The notes under the pieces are model-generated. The model made no database searches. It was not told where the DNA came from and worked only from the letters and a program-made list of their open reading frames with translations. This document shows positions 16,724 through 25,922 of a stretch of DNA of 64,000 bases, piece after piece (within the stretch, counting starts at the first letter, position 1; every line of letters starts with the position of its first letter). The stretch lies in assembly GCA_963824475.1 (NCBI GenBank), contig CAWGPR010000003.1, forward strand, positions 682,001 to 746,000. Direction: 5' to 3'. A program made the position numbers and the translations under genes. This stretch comes from Roseiarcus sp963824475 (GTDB lineage: Bacteria; Pseudomonadota; Alphaproteobacteria; Rhizobiales; Beijerinckiaceae).

Positions 16724-18579
16724 CTGCGTCGCTGCCTCGTCTGCGCCGAGCGGTCGGCGGCGGGCTGGCCTCGCTGCTCGTTCTCGTCGACACGATCGCC
16801 GCCGTACTGTTGGCGGCGGACCTGATCGTGGTGTCGCTGTCGGTATACTATCGTTACGTGCTGGCGGCGCCGATCGAATGGGCGGACGACGTCGCGCGCG
16901 GGCTGATGGTGGCGCTGAGCTTCTTCGGCGCGGCGGGCGCGCTCGCCCGCAATGAAAACGCCGGCGTCGCCTTCTTCGTGCAGCGACTGAAGCCGCGAGC
17001 CCGCGGGCGTGTCGACGCCATGGCGGCGTTGGTTGTCTTGGCGACCGCCGGGTCGATAGCGTGGAACGCGATTGCGCTTGGGCGCTTCACCACAGGCCAG
17101 ACGACTGGATCCGGCCTGCCGCTGGAATTGACATTTTATCCGATGGGCGCCGGCGCGCTGTGTATGACCATTTTCGCGCTTGCCCAATTCTGCCGGCGAA
17201 AGCCGTCGGATATCGCCTTTGCCTTCGTTCTCGCGGCGGCGTTGGCTGGAGCGGCGTACGGCTGGAGCTTCATCGGGACGGGCGCGGCGCGCTCGGGCCT
17301 GCCGATGGTCTTGGGCTTCGTGGCGTGCCTGGTCGGCGGAGTTCCGATCGGGTTTGCGCTAGCGTTCACCGCGCTCATCTACATCTGGATCGATGGCGCG
17401 CTGCCCGGCCTCATATTCGCTCAGCAAATGGCGCGCGGCATCGACAATTTCGTCCTGCTCGCGATTCCGTTCTTCATCCTGGTCGGCTACCTGATGGAGG
17501 CGAACGGCATGTCCGTGCGCCTGATCGCGCTGCTCGAACGTCTGGTCGGACGGGTCCGGGGCGGGCTCAACGTGGTGATGGTGTTGTCGATGGTGATCTT
17601 CTCCGGCATTTCCGGTTCGAAGATGGCCGACGTCGCGGCGGTGGGCTCTGTGCTGATTCCGGCGGCGCGGCGCTCGGGGCAGAACCCCGGCGGCGCGGTG
17701 GCGTTGCTGGCGGCTTCCGCGATCATGGCGGAGACCATTCCGCCGTGCATCAACCTGATCATCCTCGGCTTTGTCGCCAATCTTTCGATCGGTGGCCTGT
17801 TCATGGCGGGATTGGCGCCAGCCGGTCTGATGGCGCTCGTGCTTATCGGCGTCGTAATCCTGCTTGGCGGCGACGCGCGGTTACCCGACGAAGCCCGGCT
17901 GACCTCGGCGTCGCTGGCGCAATTATGGCGCGGCGCAATCGTCACGCTTGGGCTTGTGGTCATCATCTTCGCCGGCTTCAGGTTCGGCGTCGCCACCGCG
18001 ACCGAGATTTCTGCCTTCGCCGCGCTCTACGCGCTGCTGGTCGGCGGCCTGGCGTTCCGCGAGCTTGGACCCCGCGCCGCGGCGCGAAGTTTTATCAACG
18101 CCGCGACCCGCTCGGGGCTGGTGCTGTTCATCGTCGCGGCGGCGCAATCGCTCGCTTTCGTGCTGACCTTGCAGCAATTCCCCCATGCGTTGGCGCAGGC
18201 AATGATCGCGCTGTCGCAGAATGCCGGCGCATGGCCGTTCCTGCTTCTGTCCATCCTCATCCTGATCGTCATGGGCTCAATTCTGGAGGGCGCGGCGGCG
18301 CTCATCATCTTCGGCCCGTTGCTGATCCCGGTTGCGGGTCGGATCGGCGTCAACGGCCTGCACTTTGGCGTGGTTCTGGTGATCGCCATGGGAATCGGGC
18401 TGTTTGCGCCACCGCTCGGGCTCGGGCTCTATGGCGCTTGCTTGATTGGCGGCGTGCCGATCGAGAGGACGGTGAGGCCGATGCTGGGCTATCTCGGCTT
18501 GCTGTTCGTCTGCCTCTTGGTGATCGCCTTCGTTCCCGGTCTGACGCTTTGGCTGCCGCATCGGCTCGGCTATCAGTAG
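16720..18579 (+). CDS. TRAP transporter fused small and large permease (DctQM)
   Basis: A 619-residue membrane protein. The first ~150 residues are the four-helix DctQ part (RYVLAAPIEWADDVARGLMV), and the rest is the DctM part with repeated helices and GxxxG-rich stretches such as FSGISGSKMADVAAVGS. It imports the DctP ligand with sodium. It starts at GTG 16720 inside the dctP stop codon region (GTGA), so it is translationally coupled. Fused QM proteins are a recognised variant. Confidence 0.92.
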   Translation: MTASLPRLRRAVGGGLASLLVLVDTIAAVLLAADLIVVSLSVYYRYVLAAPIEWADDVARGLMVALSFFGAAGALARNENAGVAFFVQRLKPRARGRVDAMAALVVLATAGSIAWNAIALGRFTTGQTTGSGLPLELTFYPMGAGALCMTIFALAQFCRRKPSDIAFAFVLAAALAGAAYGWSFIGTGAARSGLPMVLGFVACLVGGVPIGFALAFTALIYIWIDGALPGLIFAQQMARGIDNFVLLAIPFFILVGYLMEANGMSVRLIALLERLVGRVRGGLNVVMVLSMVIFSGISGSKMADVAAVGSVLIPAARRSGQNPGGAVALLAASAIMAETIPPCINLIILGFVANLSIGGLFMAGLAPAGLMALVLIGVVILLGGDARLPDEARLTSASLAQLWRGAIVTLGLVVIIFAGFRFGVATATEISAFAALYALLVGGLAFRELGPRAAARSFINAATRSGLVLFIVAAAQSLAFVLTLQQFPHALAQAMIALSQNAGAWPFLLLSILILIVMGSILEGAAALIIFGPLLIPVAGRIGVNGLHFGVVLVIAMGIGLFAPPLGLGLYGACLIGGVPIERTVRPMLGYLGLLFVCLLVIAFVPGLTLWLPHRLGYQ

Positions 18580-18799
18580 GACGCCGGACATATTGTTTCG
18601 CGGCTCGGGATGCTGGCTAACCGTGCGGCCAAGACCTGCATCAGCCGAGAGACGGACGTCGTGCGCCCACTCGGCTTGACCGCGCGGCGCCGCGGGATAT
18701 GGTCCGCCCGCGCGCCCGCCATCGCAACTCCCCAGCGAAGCCGTGCGCGCCAAACCAACAACGGATCTTCCTGTCATTCTCAATCGAGACGCTTGAACC

Positions 18800-19930
18800 A
18801 TGCCGCATCTGTTCAGCAAACTTCGCATGCGCGACGTCGACTTCGCCAATCGCATCGGCGTCTCGCCAATGTGCCAGTATTCTTCTGTCGACGGCTATGC
18901 AAACGATTGGCATTTCGCGCATCTCGCCTCTCGGGCGGTTGGCGGCGCGGCGCTGGTGTTCACGGAGGCCGCCGCAATTTCGCCCGAGGGCCGTATTTCG
19001 CCGCAGGATCTCGGCGCCTGGAGCGAAAGGCATTTCGAGCCGCTCGAGCGGATCGCGCGCTTCATCGATTCTCAAGGCGCGCGCGCAGGCATCCAGCTCG
19101 CGCATGCCGGACGAAAGGGCAGCACCTATCGGCCAGGCGCTGGGCAAGGCGCCGTTCCCGAAACGGCCGGCGGGTGGCGCCCGGTCGCTCCGAGCGCGGT
19201 CGCGTTCAGCGACACTTACGCCAAGCCGGATGAATTGACGCTCGAACAGATCAAGGCATTGCAGACCGCCTTCGCGATCGCGGCTGAACGCGCGGTCGCC
19301 GCTGGCTTCGCGGTGATCGAAGTTCACGGCGCCCACGGCTATTTGATTCACGAGTTTCTGTCGCCGTTGAGCAATCGCCGCACTGACGCCTATGGCGGCT
19401 CGTTCGACAATCGGACGCGGTTCCTTTGCGAATGCGTCGCGGCAGTGCGACGTGTGCTGCCCGAGCGCTGCCCGCTGCTCGTGCGAATCTCGTCGACCGA
19501 CTGGGTTGAAGGCGGATGGGACATCGACCAATCGGTCGAACTCGCGCGCCAATTGCTCGCTCTCGGCGTCGATGTGATCGATTGCTCGTCGGGCGGCAAT
19601 GTCGAGAAGGCGGACATTCCCGTCGGGCCTGGATATCAGACGCCATTCGCCGAGCGGATCCGGCGTGAGGCGAATATCGCCACTGCCGCGGTCGGCATGA
19701 TCACCGCGCCGGCGCAAGCCGACCAGATCATCCGCAACGATCAGGCCGATATCGTGCTGCTCGCGCGCGAGATGCTGCGCGACCCCTACTGGCCGTTGCA
19801 CGCCGCGCAAGAACTCGGGCAGGTCGTGCCCTGGCCGAGGCAATATCTGCGCGCTGCGCCGAGCGGGACGCCCGAACGCATAGCCACGTCGGCTCCCGCC
19901 GATCGGGTCAAGCAAACTGTCGCTTCGTGA
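18800..19930 (+). CDS. Old Yellow Enzyme, NADH:flavin oxidoreductase (YqjM-like)
   Basis: FMN-dependent ene-reductase, 376 residues. The cysteine that tunes the flavin in the YqjM (thermophilic-like) class is present in SPMCQYS (about residue 25), and HGAHGYLIHEFLSPLSNRR gives the substrate-binding and FMN-contacting residues. HAGRKGST is another class signature. It reduces activated C=C bonds of enones or similar xenobiotics. It is 220 bp after the TRAP transporter on the same strand; a shared pathway is possible but not shown. Confidence 0.9.
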   Translation: MPHLFSKLRMRDVDFANRIGVSPMCQYSSVDGYANDWHFAHLASRAVGGAALVFTEAAAISPEGRISPQDLGAWSERHFEPLERIARFIDSQGARAGIQLAHAGRKGSTYRPGAGQGAVPETAGGWRPVAPSAVAFSDTYAKPDELTLEQIKALQTAFAIAAERAVAAGFAVIEVHGAHGYLIHEFLSPLSNRRTDAYGGSFDNRTRFLCECVAAVRRVLPERCPLLVRISSTDWVEGGWDIDQSVELARQLLALGVDVIDCSSGGNVEKADIPVGPGYQTPFAERIRREANIATAAVGMITAPAQADQIIRNDQADIVLLAREMLRDPYWPLHAAQELGQVVPWPRQYLRAAPSGTPERIATSAPADRVKQTVAS

Positions 19931-20019
19931 GAGATGGGCGGGATCTCTTGGCGGAGCGGTCCCGCTCGCGGTAGGCTCATCGCCGCGCCGGTTGCGTGGC
20001 GCGGTTTGGGGGAAAGGGC

Positions 20020-20820
20020 ATGCGCCATTCGTTCATTTCCTGGCTGACGGCGGCGGCGATCGCTTTCGGACTCGCTCTCGCCGGTCCAACTGCGGCGAAC
20101 GCCCAAAGCGTCATGAAAATCTGCTCGAGCCAGTGGAAAGAGGCCCAGTCGGCGGGAACGACCAGCGGCCAGACCTGGCCGCGGTTTCTGGCGCAATGCC
20201 GTGCGAACCAGAGCGCCGGCGCCGCGCCGACCTCAGCGACATCCGCTCCCGCACCCGCCGCTCAATCTGGCTCCTTCTTCCCATGGTGGCAGCCGTCGGC
20301 TCCCACTTCCGCGCCGGCGTCGAATGCCGGCGCGCCTTTGGCCGGCCAAAGCGTCATGAGACAATGCGCGAGCCAATGGAAAGAGGCCAAGGCGGCAGGA
20401 ACGACCGGCGGCCAAACCTGGCCGCAGTTTCTGGCGCAATGCCGTGTGAGCCAACGCTCTGCGGCCGCGCCGTCGTCGGGGACATTCGCTCCCGCGCCGG
20501 CGCCGGCGCCTGCCCCAACGCCCGCGCCTGCCTCTCAGTCAGGGTCGCCGTTCCCATGGTGGCAACCGTCGGCTCCCGCATCAGGCTCGCCCTCGGTCCC
20601 GCGGCCCGGCGAATACACGACCGAGCTCCAGGCGCGCGCCCGCTGCCCATCGGACACCGTCGTGTGGGTCAATACGCCGACGGGCATCTACCACTATTCG
20701 GGGACCCACTATTATGGGCGCACCCGCAGGGGCGCCTATATGTGCGAGGCTGATGCGCGCGCGGCCGGGTATCGCGCGGCGCGGAACCGCGAACGTGAGG
20801 CCCAGTCCCATTCAGGGTGA
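20020..20820 (+). CDS. Exported protein with two PsiF-like repeats and a C-terminal sunset domain
   Basis: A 266-residue secreted protein. The start at 20020 (MRHSFISWL) has a GGGGGAAAGGG ribosome-binding site; the signal peptide ends near ANA. Two copies of a ~33-residue unit follow (SQWKEAQSAGTTSGQTWPRF and SQWKEAKAAGTTGGQTWPQF, each ending LAQCR). They are separated by Pro/Ala-rich linkers that each contain a PWWQPSAP motif. The C-terminus (CPSDTVVWVNTPTGIYHYSG ... YGRTRRGAYM) matches the small sunset domain. Function is unknown; cell-wall association is possible. Confidence 0.8.
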   Translation: MRHSFISWLTAAAIAFGLALAGPTAANAQSVMKICSSQWKEAQSAGTTSGQTWPRFLAQCRANQSAGAAPTSATSAPAPAAQSGSFFPWWQPSAPTSAPASNAGAPLAGQSVMRQCASQWKEAKAAGTTGGQTWPQFLAQCRVSQRSAAAPSSGTFAPAPAPAPAPTPAPASQSGSPFPWWQPSAPASGSPSVPRPGEYTTELQARARCPSDTVVWVNTPTGIYHYSGTHYYGRTRRGAYMCEADARAAGYRAARNREREAQSHSG

Positions 20821-20994
20821 GATCGACGTTCCGCAATCAGGCGGAAAGTGGCGTCGCATTGCTCCTCTATCCGTTCCGTCCAACGCTCCGCAGCTAGCCG
20901 GTTCCAATCTCCCGAGCGACTTTAGTCCGTTCAATTGGCCGACGCTAAGATTCCGGCCGCTCAAATCCAGGTTTGGGGACAGGGGACTTGGAAC

Positions 20995-21651
20995 ATGGCA
21001 GTGAAGGTCAGGGGCCCCTCGGTTGACCCGAGCCTGCTCCTTGCGACCACGGGCCGCGGCCGAACCAAACTTGAGTATCGGAGCGAGAGGGTCATTTTCT
21101 CGCAGGGAGACGCCGCCGACTCCGTCTTTTACATTCTGCGGGGCAAGATAAAAGTTGGCGTGACCTCCAAGCAAGGGAGGGAAGCGGTCGTCGCCCTGCT
21201 GGGCGAGGGGGACTTTTTCGGCGAAGGCTGTCTGATCGCCCAACCCTTGCGTTTGGCGACCGCCGCTTCAATGACCGACGCTACTGTGATGCGCATCAAA
21301 AAAACGGAGATGATCCGCCTCCTTCATACCAAGCCCGGTTTTGCTGAGGCGTTCACCTCTCACCTGTTGATCCGTAACAGTCAGTTTGAGGCGGACCTCG
21401 TGGACCAATTGTTCAATTCGAGTGAAAAACGCCTGGCCCGCACTCTGCTGCTGCTGGCGAATTTCGGCAAGGAGGGAAAGCCCGAACCCATCATCGCGAA
21501 AATCAGCCAGGGGACGCTCGCGGAGATGATTGGGACGACCCGGCCCCGCGTCAGCTTCTTCATGAACAAATTCAGGAAGCTCGGTTTCATCGAGTACAAT
21601 GGGCGACTGCAGGTCCACAGTTCGTTGTTGAGCGTCGTTCTGCGCGACTAG
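20995..21651 (+). CDS. Crp/Fnr-family transcriptional regulator
   Basis: A 218-residue regulator: N-terminal cyclic-nucleotide-binding-like domain (FSQGDAADSVFYILRGKIKV, GEGDFFGE) and C-terminal winged helix (LAEMIGTTRPRVSFFMNKF). There is no Fnr-type cysteine cluster at the N-terminus. The effector is unknown. The start at 20995 (MAVKVRG) has GGGGA nine bases upstream; an in-frame ATG at 20935 is less likely. Its TAG stop lies in the CTAG/TA sequence where both adjacent insertion sequences entered, yet the encoded protein is unchanged. Confidence 0.88.
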   Translation: MAVKVRGPSVDPSLLLATTGRGRTKLEYRSERVIFSQGDAADSVFYILRGKIKVGVTSKQGREAVVALLGEGDFFGEGCLIAQPLRLATAASMTDATVMRIKKTEMIRLLHTKPGFAEAFTSHLLIRNSQFEADLVDQLFNSSEKRLARTLLLLANFGKEGKPEPIIAKISQGTLAEMIGTTRPRVSFFMNKFRKLGFIEYNGRLQVHSSLLSVVLRD

Positions 21652-22511
21652 AGGCGGTTAGGAACTGATTAACTGTAAATTCTGAGGGTTGCGGGATGTC
21701 GATGTCCCGCAAGCCTTATCCCTCTGATGTTTCCGATTGCGAATGGGCGCTTGTCGCGCCTTATTTGACGCTTTTGCCGGAGGAGAGTGCGCAGCGCACG
21801 CACGCGTTGCGCGAGGTGTTCAACGGCATGCGCTATATCGTGAAGACGGGCGCCCCATGGCGCTGGATGCCGAATGACCTGCCGCCATGGGAGATCGTCT
21901 ACCAGCAGGCGCAGCGATGGCTGAAAGCGGGATGCTTCGAGACTCTGGCTGAGGACTTGCGCGTCATCTTGCGTCTTGCAGCGGGCCGAGGCGCGCAGCC
22001 AACCGCCGTCATCATCGACAGCCGGACCTTGCGCTCGACCCCTGAGAGCGGCGCTCGCGCCGCTTATGACGGCGCCAAACGCAAGAAGGGATCGAAGCTC
22101 CACTTGGCCGTCGACACGCTTGGCCATCTTCTGGCTCTGCATGTCACGCCCGCCAACGCGGATGATCGCGCCGAAGTCGGCCGTATCGCCAAGGCCGTTC
22201 AAGCGGAGACCGGAGAGAACGTGAAGATCGCTTTCGTTGATCAGGGCTATACCGGGGAGAAACCAGCGGCCGCTGCCGCTGAACGCGGCATTGCCCTCGA
22301 GGTCATCAAACTGCCGGAGGCCAAGCGCGGTTTCGTGTTGCTGCCCAGACGATGGGTCGTCGAACGATCCTTCGCGTGGGCCACCCGCTTCCGAAGACTT
22401 GTCAAAGACTACGAACGCTGTGCTCAAACCCTGGCAGACCTCCATCTCATCGCCTTCGTCTGCATCATGCTCAAAAACGTCGCTAAACTCGCCGCGGGTT
22501 CCTAACAGCCT
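21652..22511. mobile_element. IS5-family insertion sequence, complete
   Basis: An 860-bp element with 14-bp terminal inverted repeats, AGGCGGTTAGGAAC and AGGCTGTTAGGAAC (one mismatch). It is flanked on both sides by CTAG (21648-21651 and 22512-22515), which reads as a 4-bp target duplication; a 2-bp TA duplication with longer ends is the alternative. It encodes one full-length transposase. It was inserted at the junction between the Crp-family gene and the IS630 element. Confidence 0.85.
21696..22505 (+). CDS. IS5-family transposase
   Basis: DDE transposase of 269 residues with an intact catalytic triad: IIDSRTLRS, FVDQGYTGE and VVERSFAWATRFRRL. The N-terminal DUF4096-like region (SDCEWALVAPYL) is typical of this family. 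The gene fills the element almost completely and appears functional. Confidence 0.9.
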   Translation: MSMSRKPYPSDVSDCEWALVAPYLTLLPEESAQRTHALREVFNGMRYIVKTGAPWRWMPNDLPPWEIVYQQAQRWLKAGCFETLAEDLRVILRLAAGRGAQPTAVIIDSRTLRSTPESGARAAYDGAKRKKGSKLHLAVDTLGHLLALHVTPANADDRAEVGRIAKAVQAETGENVKIAFVDQGYTGEKPAAAAAERGIALEVIKLPEAKRGFVLLPRRWVVERSFAWATRFRRLVKDYERCAQTLADLHLIAFVCIMLKNVAKLAAGS

Positions 22512-22514
22512 CTA

Positions 22515-23750
22515 GTCGGCCGATTTAGTCAGATTGACGGGTAGAGGTGTTTGAGTTCGATGCGAGCGTTTGGGGTTGTGAAGTGCCAATTGGCCTTGGC
22601 GTGATTGGTATTGCGGTCCTTCTCCCAGGCGGCGACTTCCTCGACGAGGGTTTGTTTGTCAGGGATGCGGCGGTCGAGACATTGGGACGATAGGACGCCG
22701 AGTTCCGACTCCGCCAGATTAAGCCAGCTGCCGTGCTTTGGCGTGTAATGCCATTCGAACCGCTCGACCAGCCGCCTGGCTTCGGCGGGCGGAAAGGCTT
22801 CGTAGAGTGACGCCTTGCTGTGGATGTTGAGATTGTCCTGGACCAGAACGATGGTCTGGGCGGCGGAAAAGTGGATATCGGCCACGTCTTTCAAGAGGTG
22901 AGCATAATCCACGGCGGTGTGGCGATCTGTGACTTTGATATGGCGCCAACCTTCGAGCGGCGCGAACAGCATGAACAGGTTGGCGGTTCCATTGCGCTCG
23001 TACTCGCAATCGCAACGGGCCGGGCGCCCGGTTTCATCGGGATCGTCGCTCGCGTCTCGGCGAGGAGTTGCTTTGAGGTCTCGTCCAGGCAAACCAGCGG
23101 ACGATCGGGATCGCGTGGCCGCGTGTAGACGGCCAGCACGTCTTCCATCGCCGCTACGAACGCGCCGTTGGCCTTGGGCGGGATGACCCAGCACTGTCGG
23201 CGATGGGGCTGGAGAATGTTTTTTTGAGCGCCCGCCCGATCGTTGAGTTGCTGGCGCGATCGACAATGCGGAGTTCCACGACCTTGCTCTCCAACAACCG
23301 CAAGGTCCAGCGTGCGCGGCCCTTGGGCGGTTTGGAACAAGCCAAGGCAATCAGTTTGGCTTCCTTCTCGCCGTCGAAAATCCGCGCAACCGCCGGCGTC
23401 GCGCGTTGCTTACGGCTCAACACCGCCTCGAAGCCCTCTTCCACCAGTTGCTTGCGCACCCGGTAAACCATGGATGGGCTGGTCTCCAGCGCTTCGATGA
23501 TCCGGCCGTCGCTCCAGCCTTCCCCGGCTTCCGAGACATCGGCCTTCAACAAGATCCGCGCCCTCAGCAACCGCTGGGCCGGGCTCTTTCCTTTACGGAT
23601 GAGGGCTTCAAGTTGCTCCCGCTCATCCGGGCTCAACCGCACCACATACTTCTTTACTGAAATCTCCTTCGCAGCCATGATCGCCTCCGTCGTCCGCACC
23701 GTCGACGAAGCGAATCATCAAAACCTTTCAAATTGATTGAAGCGGGCGAC
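22515..23750. mobile_element. IS630-family insertion sequence with degraded transposase
   Basis: About 1236 bp flanked by the TA target dinucleotide (22513-22514 and 23751-23752), as expected for IS630/Tc1 elements. The terminal repeats are imperfect: left GTCGGCCGATTTAGTCAG, right (complement) GTCGCCCGCTTCAATCAA. Removing both insertion sequences rejoins the Crp-family gene at GAC-TAG followed by TGACCTCGG. Confidence 0.75.
22529..23699 (-). pseudogene. IS630-family transposase, frameshifted
   Basis: The N-terminal part (from 23699 or ATG 23678) has two helix-turn-helix segments. At 23219-23225 the coding strand reads AAAAAAA after CTC, a typical slippery site. A -1 shift there joins LKKNILQPHRRQCWV, so this first shift is probably programmed. 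A second shift is needed near 23030 (frame change after IPMKPG) to reach the frame ending 22529, and that one looks like a real lesion. Catalytic residues are otherwise present: VCLDETS, VLVQDNLNIH, LNLAESELG. Confidence 0.75.
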
Positions 23751-23957
23751 TAGTGACCTCGGCGTGCGCCGACGTTATTTCCCGGGCATGTGGTCATTTT
23801 TGAACAGCCGACGCTTCTCGAACCTGCCATCTTCCCTTTTTGGTCAGGAGCGCCGGCTCGACAGCGGTGCTTTCGCGTCGGTCCCGGCACCGACTCACCC
23901 AATGGTTGACTTGCCCAAGCTCAACTTCCGTACCCAACCGACGGTGGAGGAGGGACC

Positions 23958-24155
23958 ATGATTCGACGGATTGTGATCGAGGCCGAACCGCCCGACGATG
24001 CTCAGTCGATGTTTCGTGTGTCAATTGACGCGAACCTCATCGCCAAAGGCGTAACGGCGGGACAAGCTCACTATCTTGTCGGCGAAGTGCTCGGGCGAAT
24101 TGCGCTCCCGGAACACGCTGAGATGGTGACGTTCGACGCAGACGGCGGTGCTTGA
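23958..24155 (+). CDS. Small hypothetical protein (65 aa)
   Basis: Short frame with a good ribosome-binding site (GGAGGAGGG five bases before the ATG). It begins MIRRIVIEAEPPDDAQSM and contains IDANLIAKGVTAGQAHYLVG. It is soluble, slightly acidic and not recognised. It lies 200 bp from the IS630 end, in a region of lower gene density. The ribosome-binding site and balanced composition argue that it is real. Confidence 0.5.
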   Translation: MIRRIVIEAEPPDDAQSMFRVSIDANLIAKGVTAGQAHYLVGEVLGRIALPEHAEMVTFDADGGA

Positions 24156-24689
24156 GCGCGGTACCAGGCGAAGGAAGCTCGACGCCAAAGCGACCCCGCA
24201 CCAAAGGCGGAGGTTGAGACTTGGGGGCGTGACGCGCAGTCGTGAGATGATGATGCCTCGTCGCGCTAAGGCGCGGCGCCGCTGCCGCGCCGTTTCACAA
24301 TCAGCCGTCGAAGGTTCGCTAGCCCTGACTCCCGACGGCGCGGAATAACGCGCGTTCAATACGACGAAGTTAACCCAAAGATCCATCGACACGCCGCACT
24401 CGGATTCGGCTGAACAGCGCTGTGCGCCCTCGAGCGTCGAGACGCCAGTTTTCGATTGGAGAACTTCGATCGGCGAGCGCGCGCCCTTGCGGTGGAGCAT
24501 TGGCGGCGACTCTGTGTGACGCGCCTCACGGTACGTCATGCTCAATTCATCTCCAATTCATAGCCACAGCGATAAGCTGGCGCCCGATCTGGCGCGAAGA
24601 GACAGAAAGTTGGCCGTTGTTAAGAAGATTGCCGCAGGCTGCTTTTTGTCAACTCGCTCCCGCGCGCGCCCGCCGCGGCAAAGTGACAA
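24156..24689. other. Gap without recognisable genes
   Basis: 534 bp with no convincing coding frame, RNA gene or repeat. Frames in this stretch have poor composition and no ribosome-binding sites. It may hold decayed sequence next to the insertion sequences. Confidence 0.5.
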
Positions 24690-25337
24690 ATGGAACTTGA
24701 GATGTACCCATCTTCCCAAACGCATGCGCGCTCGGGTCAGTCCGATCCCGATCATCATTTCCTCCACACAAACGTCTTTCTGCGCCACGCGAGCGGCGCC
24801 TCGGGGGAAGCCGAGGAGCACATCGATAGGATCTTGACCCAGGCTGCCGTTGCGAGACGTCGAGTTTGGGTCAGCAGCCTGCTGTTCGCGGAGCTTAGAC
24901 CGTCGATGTTTGTTCCTGGGCGCTTCGACACTCTTCACGAGTTGACGCGGTATATCCGCTCGCTCGCGACGCTGGTGACGCCGGATCCCAATACGATGTT
25001 GCGTGTGGCGCGGCTCCGCGACGCGAAATGGCAAAGACCTGCCGACATGCGTGGAGCGGACGAAAAGCCGCGAATGATGTCGTTTGGCGACGCCGTCCAG
25101 ATTGCCTCGGCCTTGTGGGTTAAGGAAGCGGGCGGCGTATCCGATCTCAAGTTCCTCATGTTTGACGACTGGAGCTCCAACGAAGCCAACGGCGGCGGGC
25201 GTCTCTCGCTGCTACGCCTTCAGGATTATGCGGTGGACGCTCGAGCCAATTCGGACGTCATGGCGGCCGTGCGGCTGCCGCGCATCCAGCCTCTTCGCCA
25301 AGCGCGCTCGCTCCCGCAAAGGGAGCCAGCTGAGTGA
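24690..25337 (+). CDS. PIN-domain protein (VapC-like) with altered first active-site residue
   Basis: A frame of 215 residues; the conserved part starts near residue 23. It follows the PIN pattern: FLHTNVFLRHA (normally LDTN), a conserved Glu in LLFAELRPS, MSFGDAVQIASALWVKEA and FLMFDDW. PIN nucleases need the first Asp to bind Mg2+; here it is His26 (codon CAC for GAC), so nuclease activity may be lost. No antitoxin-like gene is obvious beside it, though the 65-aa protein upstream is on the same strand. The N-terminal ~22 residues may not be translated. Confidence 0.65.
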   Translation: MELEMYPSSQTHARSGQSDPDHHFLHTNVFLRHASGASGEAEEHIDRILTQAAVARRRVWVSSLLFAELRPSMFVPGRFDTLHELTRYIRSLATLVTPDPNTMLRVARLRDAKWQRPADMRGADEKPRMMSFGDAVQIASALWVKEAGGVSDLKFLMFDDWSSNEANGGGRLSLLRLQDYAVDARANSDVMAAVRLPRIQPLRQARSLPQREPAE

Positions 25338-25415
25338 GAGCCCTCCGCCGCTTCCATAGCTAGGTCTTCGCGCGGTAAATTCCTGGGCCTGCGCAAAAAC
25401 TAAGGGCTAAAGCCG

Positions 25416-25901
25416 TCAGTTCCGCTTCAACGCTACACCCGCGCCTGCCGCGGGCGGATGCGGCAGATCGCTCTGGACCTTCGCGAGCGCCTCGAGCGCC
25501 GCCTTCGTCTCGCAGCGCCAAGGCGCAGCGCGCGCTCCCCCTTCACCTTGCGCGACCGAGATCAAAAGCTGCTCCGAAGCGGCTAGGGGCTCGCCTGCCG
25601 GCGAGGTCATGTCGAGCCATAGGCGCATCCGCTTGTCGTCGTGCTCAAGCAGATGACAGGAGACCGAAAAGGCGTCGCCTTCCTTCGCCTCCTTGTAATA
25701 GTGCAGCATCATCTGCAGCGTGTAGATGGATTGGCCACTCTGCCTGCGCGCGGCGGCGTCAAGGCCAATGCGGTCCATCAGCGCGTCGCCCGCGCGACTG
25801 AAGACCAGCGCGTAGGCCGCGTCGTTCATGTGGCCGTTGTAATCAACCCATTCCGCGAGCACAGTTGCGTTCAACACGGGAAGCGCGGACCCATGGCGCA
25901 T
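25416..25901 (-). CDS. cdhB: Acyl-CoA thioesterase, probable betainyl-CoA thioesterase
   Basis: A 161-residue hot-dog-fold (4HBT) protein with the characteristic start VDYNGHMNDAAYALVFSRAG, whose Asn/Asp region is catalytic in the family, and SIYTLQMMLHYYKEAKEGD. It is the last gene of a three-gene carnitine cluster. There it would hydrolyse the betainyl-CoA released from 3-dehydrocarnitine to glycine betaine and CoA. The assignment rests on its neighbours. Confidence 0.8.
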   Translation of the reverse strand: MRHGSALPVLNATVLAEWVDYNGHMNDAAYALVFSRAGDALMDRIGLDAAARRQSGQSIYTLQMMLHYYKEAKEGDAFSVSCHLLEHDDKRMRLWLDMTSPAGEPLAASEQLLISVAQGEGGARAAPWRCETKAALEALAKVQSDLPHPPAAGAGVALKRN

Positions 25902-25922
25902 GGCGTTCTCCCGAACAAAGAT

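Noticed and set aside
17061..18620. 519-codon plus-strand frame overlapping the TRAP permease
   Set aside because: It is Arg/His-rich and soluble-looking, in a different frame from the clear 619-residue membrane protein.
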